From positions 248,001 through 312,000 of the forward strand of contig DIEX01000019.1 of NCBI GenBank assembly GCA_002418835.1: a DNA stretch of 64,000 nt, given 5' to 3'. Below the pieces are notes generated by a model that saw only the letters and a program-made list of their open reading frames with translations, searched no databases and was not told where the DNA came from. Position numbers and translations under genes: made by a program. The stretch comes from Spirochaetia bacterium UBA5763. GTDB taxonomy: Bacteria; Spirochaetota; UBA4802; UBA5550. Position 1 is the stretch's first letter; each line of letters starts with the position of its first letter. Of this stretch, positions 43,782-51,916 are shown one piece after another.

Positions 43782-44441
43782 TTATTTATAGAATCTTACT
43801 GTTATCTTGCTGCTGTTTTTGTTCATGATTATCTGAACTTTGTTCCCTTCATCTGCTGAATTATTGCTGCTTAATCCTGCATTCTGAAGGTTTCTGTTTT
43901 TAACAACAGTTTCTGTATACCTGACAGGTATAATTTTATGCTTAATATTATTTTTTTTCAGATATTTTTCAAGATTATTGAGTGATGAGTTGTCTATCTC
44001 TCCATCAATAAAGTCGGAATTCATACTCATTATTCTGCCGTTTGAATCTCTTATTGCATTAATAATTACCTGTGTTTCATTCTGTGCAGGTATATTCGCT
44101 GCGACGTAAGCGCTGTTCTCGGGGTAGAATCCGGTTGTGACCGCTCCTGCTACTGCTATAATCATAACGGACGCGGCAATTGCAGGTATAGATTTAATAT
44201 AAAGTCTCTTTCTTTCGCGTGATCTGCATATAAGAAGGGTCTTTTCGGATATATCAGGGAGCTGAAAAGCCTCGTTACGCAGGCCTGACATAAAAATAAC
44301 ACACTGGTTGAGCGACTCATACTCGCATCTGCAAATTTCGCAGATCTTTATATGTTCAGCTACAAGGTTTTTTTCCTCAACAGTGAGGGAATCATCGATA
44401 AAATCTGAAAGCTGTCCGATAGTGAGATGTTCAAACATCAT
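43782..44441 (-). CDS. Zinc-finger anti-sigma factor
   Basis: 219 residues. The N-terminal ZAS motif is H30-X3-C34-X2-C37, followed by a transmembrane helix at about 83-104 (IPAIAASVMIIAVAGAVTTGF) and a periplasmic domain rich in Asn and Lys. It should sequester the ECF sigma factor encoded just upstream, whose gene overlaps it by four bases (ATGA). The periplasmic domain (YLKKNNIKHKIIPVRYTETVV) is the presumed sensor; its signal is unknown. Confidence 0.87.
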   Translation of the reverse strand: MMFEHLTIGQLSDFIDDSLTVEEKNLVAEHIKICEICRCEYESLNQCVIFMSGLRNEAFQLPDISEKTLLICRSRERKRLYIKSIPAIAASVMIIAVAGAVTTGFYPENSAYVAANIPAQNETQVIINAIRDSNGRIMSMNSDFIDGEIDNSSLNNLEKYLKKNNIKHKIIPVRYTETVVKNRNLQNAGLSSNNSADEGNKVQIIMNKNSSKITVRFYK

Positions 44442-45010
44442 ACTAAACCCCTGGCGTGTAGTCTGTTCTTCAAATATTCTCTGCCCCTGTGAATCCTGAC
44501 TTTAACATTGGAGAGATTGATCCCGAGGATATCTGAAATCTCGTTATAGGATAATCCTTCAATGTCCCGTAGAGTGAGTATTTCCCTGAAATCTTCCTGG
44601 AGTTTATTTATCTCCTCTTTAAGGATTCTCAGTGAGTCCTCGTTTATGATCCGCTCTTCCGGATTTTCTCTGTAATCCTGAAGCTGCAGATCAACCTCTT
44701 CATCACCTCTGAATATTTTTAATGGAACTGTGATGTATCGGCTGTTCTTCTTCTTATAGTTTTTGCAATGATTAACCATAATACTGTACAGCCAGGTTGA
44801 AAACTTCGATTCCTGTCTGAATGAACCCAAAGCTTCCATCACAGTTATAAATATATCCTGTGTGATATCAAGAGCTTCGTCGTAATTTCCGAACTGATAA
44901 TAAACATATCTGAATACCATATTCTGGTATTTTTTGATAATTTCCGCAAAGGCGCTTTTATCTCCTTCGAGGACTTTGTTTATTATCTCTATATCATTTA
45001 TAGGGGACAT
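44438..45010 (-). CDS. ECF-type RNA polymerase sigma factor
   Basis: 190 residues. Region 2 has FAEIIKKYQNMVFRYVYYQFGNYDEALDITQDIFI, with FSTWLYSIMVNHCKNYKKK; region 4 has LTLRDIEGLSYNEISDILGINLSNVKVRIHRGREYLK. The RpoE/SigW type is likely. It is followed by its membrane anti-sigma factor. The upstream promoter looks like a housekeeping type rather than an ECF GGAAC/CGTC type, so autoregulation is not evident. Confidence 0.93.
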   Translation of the reverse strand: MSPINDIEIINKVLEGDKSAFAEIIKKYQNMVFRYVYYQFGNYDEALDITQDIFITVMEALGSFRQESKFSTWLYSIMVNHCKNYKKKNSRYITVPLKIFRGDEEVDLQLQDYRENPEERIINEDSLRILKEEINKLQEDFREILTLRDIEGLSYNEISDILGINLSNVKVRIHRGREYLKNRLHARGLV

Positions 45011-45082
45011 GGTTATCCTGTATAAGTTACATTTTTAACTCGTTTTTAATACATTTTTTACGAATTTTATTTTCCTGCCTTA

Positions 45083-45111
45083 ATTATACCGTTTTTGCCG
45101 GTAACTTTAAA
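45083..45111 (-). promoter_or_regulatory. Promoter of the ECF sigma / anti-sigma operon
   Basis: On the minus strand TTTAAA and a perfect TATAAT are 17 bases apart, giving a leader of about 65 bases. Confidence 0.55.
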
Positions 45112-45210
45112 GCAATAGATAGTTTTTTAAGAATCCGGCTGCCTGAATAATTACTTATAATTTTTTTTCAAGTATAACAGAATCATTCACCAGCAGGGAA
45201 TGATTGCTTT

Positions 45211-45501
45211 TTAATGCTCATTTATATCGTTGCCGTTGTCTTCATCTTTACCGAGGAGATCGCTGAATTCAAAATCAGGCCCCAGTTCTTTAACATAGTG
45301 GTACTGGGCAATAATTGCAATCAGTTCCTCGCGGGCCTCAGCAGCCTCCAGCTCTGTATCAAAACCTACTATAATTGGTTCCTCCATCCCGGAGAGAAAC
45401 ACCTCGAAACCGGGTTTACCATCCTCATGCACCGTGCTCCCCACGGCAGTAACCTGCGGGACAACTATTGCAATACTGCCGTAATCTACTATTGGTAACA
45501 T
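45211..45501 (-). CDS. Small acidic protein, unknown function
   Basis: 96 residues; GGAG lies upstream of the ATG. N-terminal half beta-rich (IVDYGSIAIVVPQVTAVGSTV), with a helix (ELEAAEAREELIAIIAQYHYV) and an acidic, probably disordered tail. No family recognised. It is a single gene between the sigma operon and the heat-shock operon. Confidence 0.65.
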   Translation of the reverse strand: MLPIVDYGSIAIVVPQVTAVGSTVHEDGKPGFEVFLSGMEEPIIVGFDTELEAAEAREELIAIIAQYHYVKELGPDFEFSDLLGKDEDNGNDINEH

Positions 45502-45627
45502 TTTATTTCTCCAGTGCTCAATTATTGTTATTCATGAGAAAACTGACGGGTTATCTGAATTGAGAAGAATGCTTGATGCAGCATAGTAAATTCGCGGTCA
45601 ATTAGAGAATCCTGCCAGGAAAACCCT

Positions 45628-45657
45628 TTACAGGATACAATTCATTGTATCCTGTAA
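45628..45657. terminator. 13-bp perfect hairpin downstream of dnaJ
   Basis: TTACAGGATACAA-TTCA-TTGTATCCTGTAA. There is no strong T run on either side. A second, weaker GCGG/CCGC hairpin followed on the minus strand by TCTTTATTTTTATT lies at 45672-45692, nearer dnaJ, and is the more likely terminator. Confidence 0.5.
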
Positions 45658-45709
45658 TATAAAATCAATAATAAAAATAAAGACGCGGAATTTATTGCCG
45701 CATGTATTA

Positions 45710-46810
45710 TTAATAGAATTCGCTTAGAGAGTCTTCATCCCCTGAAATCTTGGCAAATTCCTTCAAAAGTTCTTTCTGTCTTGATGTCAGTTTTTTTGGT
45801 ACGGATATATTCACCTTCACAAGCTGATCTCCCTTACCGTAAGATCCAAGGTAGGGTATTCCATGTCCTTTAAGCCTGAACATCTGTCCGTTTTCAGTTC
45901 CGGGTGGTATCTTCATTTTAACCCTTGCACCGGTTATTGTGGGGACTTCTATTTCACCGCCTAAACAAACCGTGGGGAAAGGTACATCAATCAGACTGAG
46001 TATGTCATTGCCGTGCCTGTCAAAAAAATCGTGTTTTTTCACATGAATTACAACATAGAGATCGCCTGTAAGCCCGTCGTTAGGAGCCTGTTCACCTTCA
46101 CCTGCAATCTTGAGTCTTGAACCTGATTCAACTCCTGCGGGTATTTTGACTGTGATTGTTCTCTTCTTCCGTGTGAGCCCTGAACCGTTACAGACTTTAC
46201 ATGGGGAGGTGATGATCTTACCTTCACCGCGGCATTTCGGACATGTCTGCGTAATGGAAAAGAATCCCTGTGTCTGGCGGACCTGTCCCATACCGTTACA
46301 TACGGGGCAGACAGCAGGTTTGGTTTTTGAGGAGGAGCCTGTCCCTCCGCATGTTTCACAGGTTTCACTTCTTGGTATATCTATATGTACTTCGCTGCCG
46401 GTAGCGGCTTCTTCCAGTGTTATTGAAAGATCGTACTGTAAATCAGCACCTCTTCTCGCGCGTTTTGATCTGCTTTTATTGCCGAAAGAAGATCCGAAAA
46501 AACCTTCAAAAATGTCACCCAGGTCAAGATCACCGAAAATATCTGAAAAATCTGTATATGCTCCGCGTCCGAAGTTTTCAAAACCCTGAACTCCGTCGTG
46601 TCCGTATTTATCGTATGATGCTCTCTTTTTAGGATCCCTGAGAACTTCATAGGCTTCCGTAGCTTCCTTGAATTTCTCTTCCGATTCAGGGTTATTTTTA
46701 TTCTTGTCCGGGTGATATTTCAGGGCAAGTTTTCTGTACGCCTGTTTTATCTCCTGTTCACCAGCAGTTTTGCTGACACCAAGAACTTCATAATAATCTC
46801 TTTTTGCCAA
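45710..46810 (-). CDS. dnaJ: Chaperone DnaJ (Hsp40)
   Basis: 366 residues, full length. J domain with HPD (KYHPDKN), a short G/F linker (FGRGAYTDFSDIFGDLDLGDIFEGFFG), a zinc-binding domain with four CxxCxGxG-type repeats (CETCGGTG, CPVCNGMG, CPKCRGEG, CKVCNGSG) and C-terminal substrate-binding domains. It stimulates DnaK ATPase. Last gene of the hrcA operon, after a 75-base gap that contains a strong hairpin. Confidence 0.97.
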   Translation of the reverse strand: MAKRDYYEVLGVSKTAGEQEIKQAYRKLALKYHPDKNKNNPESEEKFKEATEAYEVLRDPKKRASYDKYGHDGVQGFENFGRGAYTDFSDIFGDLDLGDIFEGFFGSSFGNKSRSKRARRGADLQYDLSITLEEAATGSEVHIDIPRSETCETCGGTGSSSKTKPAVCPVCNGMGQVRQTQGFFSITQTCPKCRGEGKIITSPCKVCNGSGLTRKKRTITVKIPAGVESGSRLKIAGEGEQAPNDGLTGDLYVVIHVKKHDFFDRHGNDILSLIDVPFPTVCLGGEIEVPTITGARVKMKIPPGTENGQMFRLKGHGIPYLGSYGKGDQLVKVNISVPKKLTSRQKELLKEFAKISGDEDSLSEFY

Positions 46811-46845
46811 TTTATGCCTCTTTTTATATATGGCTCATTATTCAA

Positions 46846-46869
46846 AATCCGGTCATTTCTGACCGGATT
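46846..46869 (-). promoter_or_regulatory. Intercistronic hairpin between dnaK and dnaJ
   Basis: Minus-strand AATCCGGTCA-GAAA-TGACCGGATT, a perfect 10-bp stem with a GNRA tetraloop. Probably a processing or mRNA-stability element, or partial terminator that lowers dnaJ relative to dnaK. Confidence 0.65.
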
Positions 46870-46885
46870 CAGGTTTAACTCGGTT

Positions 46886-48805
46886 TTATTTTTCGTCAAC
46901 TACTTCATAGTCGGCGTCATAAACTTTATCTTTACCGGCTGCTTCACTCTCTCCCCCCTCCGGTTGCTGCTGCTTAGCTTCACCCTGCTGTTGCTGCTGC
47001 TGAGATGCCTCCTGGTATATCCTTGTTGCAAAGCCGTGCGAAGCCTGCTCAAGTTCGGTTTTCGCCTGCTTGATTGTTTCTGCGTTGTCGCTCTCCATTG
47101 CTGTGCGGAGTTTTGCTATGGCTGAGTTAATCTGATCTTTTTCAGACGGCTCGATCTTTGCTTCATTCTCTCGCATCATTTTTTCCATCGAGTAGATGAG
47201 AGTGTCGGCCTCATTTCTGGCTTCTATGAGAGACTTAAGTTTTCTGTCCTCTTCGGCATGGAGTTCGGCTTCTTTTACCATCTTGTCTATGTCAGCATCG
47301 GAAAGTCCACTTGAAGATTCAATTCTGATCTTCTGTTCTTTGCCTGTGCCAAGATCTTTAGCTGATACATGAACAATACCGTTCGCATCTATATCGAAAG
47401 TAACCTCGATCTGCGGTATCCCCCTTGGCGCAGGAGGTATGTCTGTAAGATCAAATCTTCCGAGAGTCCTGTTCTGAGCCGCGAGTTCCCTCTCGCCCTG
47501 GAGAACATGTATTGATACCGCAGGCTGGCTGTCCGCAGCAGTGGAGAATATCTGGCTCTTCCTTGCAGGAATTGTTGTGTTTCTGTCAATGAGCTTTGTC
47601 ATTACTCCGCCGAGAGTCTCGATGCCCAGTGAAAGCGGTGTAACGTCAAGAAGAAGAACATCATGCACATCACCAGCAAGAACTCCCCCCTGAATCGCTG
47701 CACCTATTGCAACAACCTCATCCGGATTAACTCCTTTATGCGGTTCCTTGGCAAATACTCTTTTTACAATCTCCTGTACTGCGGGTATCCTTGTGGAGCC
47801 GCCGACGAGTATAACCTCATCTATATCTCCTGCTGTGAGCCCGGCATCTTCAAGGGCCTTCATACATGGTATTTTTGTTGATTCAATGAGGTCCTCGTTG
47901 AGCTGCTCGAATTTTGCCCTTGTGAGTGTGGTTACAAGGTGTTTCGGGCCGCTCTGGTCAGCTGTAAGGAACGGGATATTAATCTCTGTCTGCATCTTGC
48001 CTGAAAGTTCAATCTTCGCTTTCTCCGCAGATTCCTTGAGCCTCTGGAGAGCCATTTTGTCCTTGGATACGTCAATACCTGTCTGCTTCTTGAATTCAGT
48101 AATAAGCCATTCCATGATCCTCTGGTCGAAGTCGTCACCGCCGAGATGTGTATTACCATTAGTTGATTTTACCTCGAAAACACCGTCACCGAGTTCAAGA
48201 ATTGATATATCGAATGTACCGCCACCAAGGTCATATACAGCGATTTTTTCGTTTTCCTTGCTTTTGTCAAGGCCATAGGCGAGTGCAGCTGCTGTAGGTT
48301 CGTTAATAATCCTTTCAACTTCAAGGCCTGCAATACGTCCCGCATCCTTTGTCGCCTGTCTCTGTGAATCGTTAAAATACGCGGGGACTGTGATTACCGC
48401 CTTGGTAACTGTTTCTCCGAGAAAATCCTCCGCTGTCTGCTTCATCTTCTGGAGGACTCTCGCTGATATCTCCTGCGGAGTGAATTCCCCTGCGACAGTT
48501 TTAATGGTAACTCCGCCTTTATTGTCATCTTTAACATTATATGGCACCATTGATATCTCGCCGGTTACCTCTGAGAACTTTCTCCCCATGAATCTCTTTA
48601 CTGAGCGTATAGTGTTCTCCGGGTTTGTGATTATCTGGTTTTTTGCAACCTGGCCCACAAGCCTCTCCCCTTTATCTGTGTATGCCACAATGGAGGGAGT
48701 TGTTCTCTGCCCCTCGGAGTTCTGTATAACAACGGGCTCCCCGCCTGACATAACAGACACACAGGAGTTTGTTGTTCCTAAATCTATTCCAATAATTTTG
48801 CTCAT
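46886..48805 (-). CDS. dnaK: Chaperone DnaK (Hsp70)
   Basis: 639 residues, full length. The ATPase domain starts with IIGIDLGTTNSCVSVM and contains VPAYFNDSQRQATKDAG, EPTAAALAYG, YDLGGGTFDISIL and VILVGGSTRIPAVQ. The substrate-binding domain follows from DVTPLSLGIETLGG. The lid ends in a Gln-rich linker and YEVVDEK. It works with DnaJ and GrpE encoded alongside. Confidence 0.98.
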   Translation of the reverse strand: MSKIIGIDLGTTNSCVSVMSGGEPVVIQNSEGQRTTPSIVAYTDKGERLVGQVAKNQIITNPENTIRSVKRFMGRKFSEVTGEISMVPYNVKDDNKGGVTIKTVAGEFTPQEISARVLQKMKQTAEDFLGETVTKAVITVPAYFNDSQRQATKDAGRIAGLEVERIINEPTAAALAYGLDKSKENEKIAVYDLGGGTFDISILELGDGVFEVKSTNGNTHLGGDDFDQRIMEWLITEFKKQTGIDVSKDKMALQRLKESAEKAKIELSGKMQTEINIPFLTADQSGPKHLVTTLTRAKFEQLNEDLIESTKIPCMKALEDAGLTAGDIDEVILVGGSTRIPAVQEIVKRVFAKEPHKGVNPDEVVAIGAAIQGGVLAGDVHDVLLLDVTPLSLGIETLGGVMTKLIDRNTTIPARKSQIFSTAADSQPAVSIHVLQGERELAAQNRTLGRFDLTDIPPAPRGIPQIEVTFDIDANGIVHVSAKDLGTGKEQKIRIESSSGLSDADIDKMVKEAELHAEEDRKLKSLIEARNEADTLIYSMEKMMRENEAKIEPSEKDQINSAIAKLRTAMESDNAETIKQAKTELEQASHGFATRIYQEASQQQQQQGEAKQQQPEGGESEAAGKDKVYDADYEVVDEK

Positions 48806-48880
48806 AATCTTTACTCCTTCAGAATAATTATATTAAATTGTCGTGATTAAATTTCATTTTTAACAGCCCGGGTTTTCAGT

Positions 48881-49543
48881 TTATACACTTTCTTCCGGCT
48901 GTGTCTCTTCCTGCTTCGGAGCAGGTTTTGTCACCTTTACCTTTGCAGTCCTTACTATGTATTCCTCCAGCTTGAAACCTTTCTGGTAGACTTTTGTTAC
49001 TGTGTCTGCGCTGATTTCAGGATCTGTGGCAATTTCAACAGCTTCGTGATAGTTCGGATCGAATGGCTGATTCTCGGATTCTATCTCTTCGATCCCGTAT
49101 TTCGACAGCGCATCAAGGAGTCTCTTTGATGTCATTTTGACACCTTCAATAAGAGAACTGCTTGCATCGCTGCTGTTCTCTTCTGATATAACAGAAGAGG
49201 CTTCGATGGCTCTTAAGAGGTCATCATTTATATTGAGAACATCAAGTGCAAAATCCTTAATCGCAAGCTTCTTGTAATCCTCCTGCATTTTTACAGTTCT
49301 TTTTCTGAAGTTCTCGAAATCAGCCTGTCTCCTCTGCATCAGGTCTTTCATTGTATCGATCTCTTTATTGAGGCGGATTATCTCCGCATCCTGTGCAGAA
49401 ATCTCTTTGCCCATCTTTTCTGATTCTTCACAGCTGCAGTTGTTGTCCTGATTCTCTCCGGAATCTTTCTGAGTCTCTTCCTTGTTAGCTGTAATTTCTT
49501 CCGTAGTCATATCTGTCTGCTCCGCTTTAACTTTTCTTGGCAT
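48881..49543 (-). CDS. grpE: Nucleotide exchange factor GrpE
   Basis: 220 residues. A charged, probably disordered N-terminus (about 50 residues), the long dimerising helix (MKDLMQRRQADFENFRKRTVKMQEDYKK) and the C-terminal beta domain with YGIEEIESENQPFDPNYHEAVE and VYQKGFKLEEYIVRTAKVKV. Releases ADP from DnaK. The start immediately follows the hrcA stop. Confidence 0.96.
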   Translation of the reverse strand: MPRKVKAEQTDMTTEEITANKEETQKDSGENQDNNCSCEESEKMGKEISAQDAEIIRLNKEIDTMKDLMQRRQADFENFRKRTVKMQEDYKKLAIKDFALDVLNINDDLLRAIEASSVISEENSSDASSSLIEGVKMTSKRLLDALSKYGIEEIESENQPFDPNYHEAVEIATDPEISADTVTKVYQKGFKLEEYIVRTAKVKVTKPAPKQEETQPEESV

Positions 49544-50596
49544 TTATTTTGACATCCTCGTCAGAAGACCGGAAACTGCTTTCCCCGTGTAATCAACAAG
49601 TGGAACAACCTTTTCGTAATCCATTCTCGTAGGGCCTATGACACCTATGGCTCCTACAGGTTTGTTCCCTATTTTGTATGGTGATGTTACAAGACTGCAG
49701 CCGGTAACTTTCTCGTTGTCTATCTCCTCCCCGATTAGTATTTTTATCCCTTCACTCTCGACATGTTTTTCGAGAATGCTTTTGATTATATTTTTTTCTT
49801 CTATAATATTAAGAAGACTGTTAAGTCTCGATTCTTCAACCATCTCGGGAATTCTGAGAAGGTTTTCGATGCCGTCTATGTTTATGCTGGATTCACCGGT
49901 TTCAGCAAGAGCGAGTTGGGCTATGTCAATGGCAAGCTCCCTGTTCGTTGATGATTTTCTGTCGCCGCGAAGTTCTCCGAAAATACTATCCTTTATCTCC
50001 TGCAGGGAATAGCCGCAGAGTTCACCGGTGAGATACTTCGAATATTCAGAGAGCTCATCCTGTGTTACTCTTACAGAAAGTGTTACTTTGCGGGTCAGGA
50101 TCATCCCTGTGCGGGTGACTGCTATTACAAGTACTTCGCTGCTCTCAAGCTGGATTATCTCAACAAGCTTCAGCACTGTAAAGTCGGGTTTTGGTGAAAG
50201 CATAACACCTGCATAGCGGGAAACCATGGAGAGCATCCTGGTGACAGATTCAAAAATTTTGTCAAGCTGAAGCTCCTTTTGAAAAATTTTCTCATCAATC
50301 TCCATGTCATGAAAGCTTGAATCGTAATTTTCAAGGAGTGAGTTGACATAATATCTGTAGCCCTTGTCTGTGGGAATTCTTCCGGCTGATGTGTGCGGCT
50401 GCATCAGATAGCCAAGCCTCTCAAGGTCATACATGATGTTCCGCATGGTTGCCGGGGAGAGGGAAAATGAATATTTCTGTACAAATGATCTTGAACCCAC
50501 TGCTTTTCCGGTTTCAATATATTCGTACACAATAGAATTAAGGATTGCAGATTCCCTTTCGTCCAGAATTCTTTCTGTTTCAAATCCGTTGGGCAC
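49544..50596 (-). CDS. hrcA: Heat-shock repressor HrcA
   Basis: 350 residues from this GTG. Winged-helix DNA-binding domain (ESAILNSIVYEYIETGKAVGSRSF, LSPATMRNIMYDLERLGYL, HTSAGRIPTDKGYR) followed by GAF-like and dimerisation parts ending IGVIGPTRMDYEKVVPLVDYT. HrcA binds CIRCE to repress its own operon. An ATG 11 codons upstream lies inside the CIRCE loop and only about 15 bases from the predicted transcript start; the GTG has AAGGGG seven bases before it, so it is preferred. Confidence 0.93.
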   Translation of the reverse strand: MPNGFETERILDERESAILNSIVYEYIETGKAVGSRSFVQKYSFSLSPATMRNIMYDLERLGYLMQPHTSAGRIPTDKGYRYYVNSLLENYDSSFHDMEIDEKIFQKELQLDKIFESVTRMLSMVSRYAGVMLSPKPDFTVLKLVEIIQLESSEVLVIAVTRTGMILTRKVTLSVRVTQDELSEYSKYLTGELCGYSLQEIKDSIFGELRGDRKSSTNRELAIDIAQLALAETGESSINIDGIENLLRIPEMVEESRLNSLLNIIEEKNIIKSILEKHVESEGIKILIGEEIDNEKVTGCSLVTSPYKIGNKPVGAIGVIGPTRMDYEKVVPLVDYTGKAVSGLLTRMSK

Positions 50597-50618
50597 TCTT
50601 AATCCCCTTCCCTGTTTA

Positions 50619-50645
50619 TTAGCACTCATAAATAACGAGTGCTAA
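50619..50645. promoter_or_regulatory. CIRCE operator
   Basis: TTAGCACTC-N9-GAGTGCTAA, a perfect match to the consensus inverted repeat bound by HrcA. It overlaps the predicted transcription start of the hrcA operon. Confidence 0.97.
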
Positions 50646-50650
50646 TAAAC

Positions 50651-50678
50651 AATATAATAATATTCCCTTAAGCGTCAA
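50651..50678 (-). promoter_or_regulatory. Housekeeping promoter of the hrcA-grpE-dnaK-dnaJ operon
   Basis: Minus-strand TTGACG (-35) and TATATT (-10) separated by 16 bases, directly upstream of CIRCE. Confidence 0.8.
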
Positions 50679-50706
50679 GGAAAAATTTTATTTTTTCTGG
50701 TAGTTT

Positions 50707-51540
50707 TTATTTTTTTGCAGGGGGTTTTTTCCTGGTTTTTTCGTCAGAATCCTGTTTTTTGTCACCTGCTTCCATTGTAAGTCTTGCGGCATCTATTGTG
50801 GTTTTAAGCTTGTCAGCATCACTGCTTTCGCCCATTACTACATGAACTTTCCGCAGGGCTTCAAGCAGTTCTATAGATTTTTTCAGGTCCTCCCTGGATT
50901 TTGAAGAGAGTTCATACTTTGTCCTGTACTGTTTAGCTGCTTCTTCGAGAGAATCTTTCGCCAGCCTCATATGTTCAATTCTTGTGCGGAAAAATTCCTC
51001 ACGCGGGTCTCTGTATTTAAGTATATCTGAAAAATTGACCAGGTTCCGGATAATTACAGCGACTTTTGCCTGTAATTCAACAAATAGCCATTTCCACTTT
51101 GAATCCTCACCCATGGTATTTTTCAGGGTAAAGAGCATGTCGTTTATCCTGTTTGACAGGTCATTTAAGTGGCGGGGATTGAGCTGGACTATATTTGCGA
51201 GATACTCCTCATTTTCTTTAAGTGATTCGCGGTCTACATCATCACCCACAATTTCTTTCATTAATTGAAGAATCTTGGAAAAATTCGACTTGGCCATGTC
51301 CAGGCTTTTGTTGTTTTTTATCCCCAGCATATTCAGTGAGAGGTCGTTCATTTTTATGTAAATATCAATGGTTTTCAGCAGATAATTCACCATCTCGAGA
51401 TTATAATAGGGTTCAAGTTTTGGATTGCTCTTCTTTTTGGAGGAGATTTCTCTCGCTTTTTTTTCAAATTCATCAGATTCAACTTTAAGGGCTTTTATAT
51501 CATCATTATATGCCGCTTTTTGAGCTTTGGATATGGCCAT
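50707..51540 (-). CDS. Helical charged protein, unknown function
   Basis: 277 residues, almost entirely alpha-helical by eye, with no signal or membrane segment. It begins with a coiled-coil-like stretch (AAYNDDIKALKVESDEFEKKAREI) and ends in a lysine-rich disordered tail (EKTRKKPPAKK). No family recognised. It lies upstream of the heat-shock promoter on the same strand; about 60 bases separate it from the CIRCE element, so it is not under HrcA control unless by read-through. Confidence 0.7.
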   Translation of the reverse strand: MAISKAQKAAYNDDIKALKVESDEFEKKAREISSKKKSNPKLEPYYNLEMVNYLLKTIDIYIKMNDLSLNMLGIKNNKSLDMAKSNFSKILQLMKEIVGDDVDRESLKENEEYLANIVQLNPRHLNDLSNRINDMLFTLKNTMGEDSKWKWLFVELQAKVAVIIRNLVNFSDILKYRDPREEFFRTRIEHMRLAKDSLEEAAKQYRTKYELSSKSREDLKKSIELLEALRKVHVVMGESSDADKLKTTIDAARLTMEAGDKKQDSDEKTRKKPPAKK

Positions 51541-51916
51541 TTTATGCTCCAGATAGATTATAATTAATTCATCGGTTTATTTATTTCATCTGATATTAAA
51601 ATCATAAATATTTCAAGATTATTTTGTTTGAGTTAGATCCTTCCTCTGTTATTTGCTGAAAGGAAATCAGATTTTTATCTGTTTTCTAATTCCTGAAAAT
51701 CTTTAAAATTCTATTGACTTCCGCTTTTGCTGCTCCCCAATTGCTAAAATTTAGAATCCTGTCCTTGCGGGAGTCTGAATTTATTGTACTTTGCTTAACT
51801 ACAGGGCTATGGAATAATATGAAAACTTCTTGCGTATTTTTTTATTTAACAAAATAATCAGGAAGATTTTGAAACCATGGTCTTAATCATGATTCTAACA
51901 ACAGGACTAACAGATA
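51541..51916. other. Intergenic region between divergent genes
   Basis: About 375 bases, AT-rich. A TTGACT lies at 51714-51719 without a good -10. I see no ORF, repeat or strong hairpin. Confidence 0.5.

Noticed and set aside
46110..46589. 159-codon frame antisense to dnaJ
   Set aside because: Shadow of the conserved zinc-finger region; no start signal.
47748..48278. 176-codon frame antisense to dnaK
   Set aside because: Produced by codon bias of dnaK; Ser/Pro-rich and unlike any protein.
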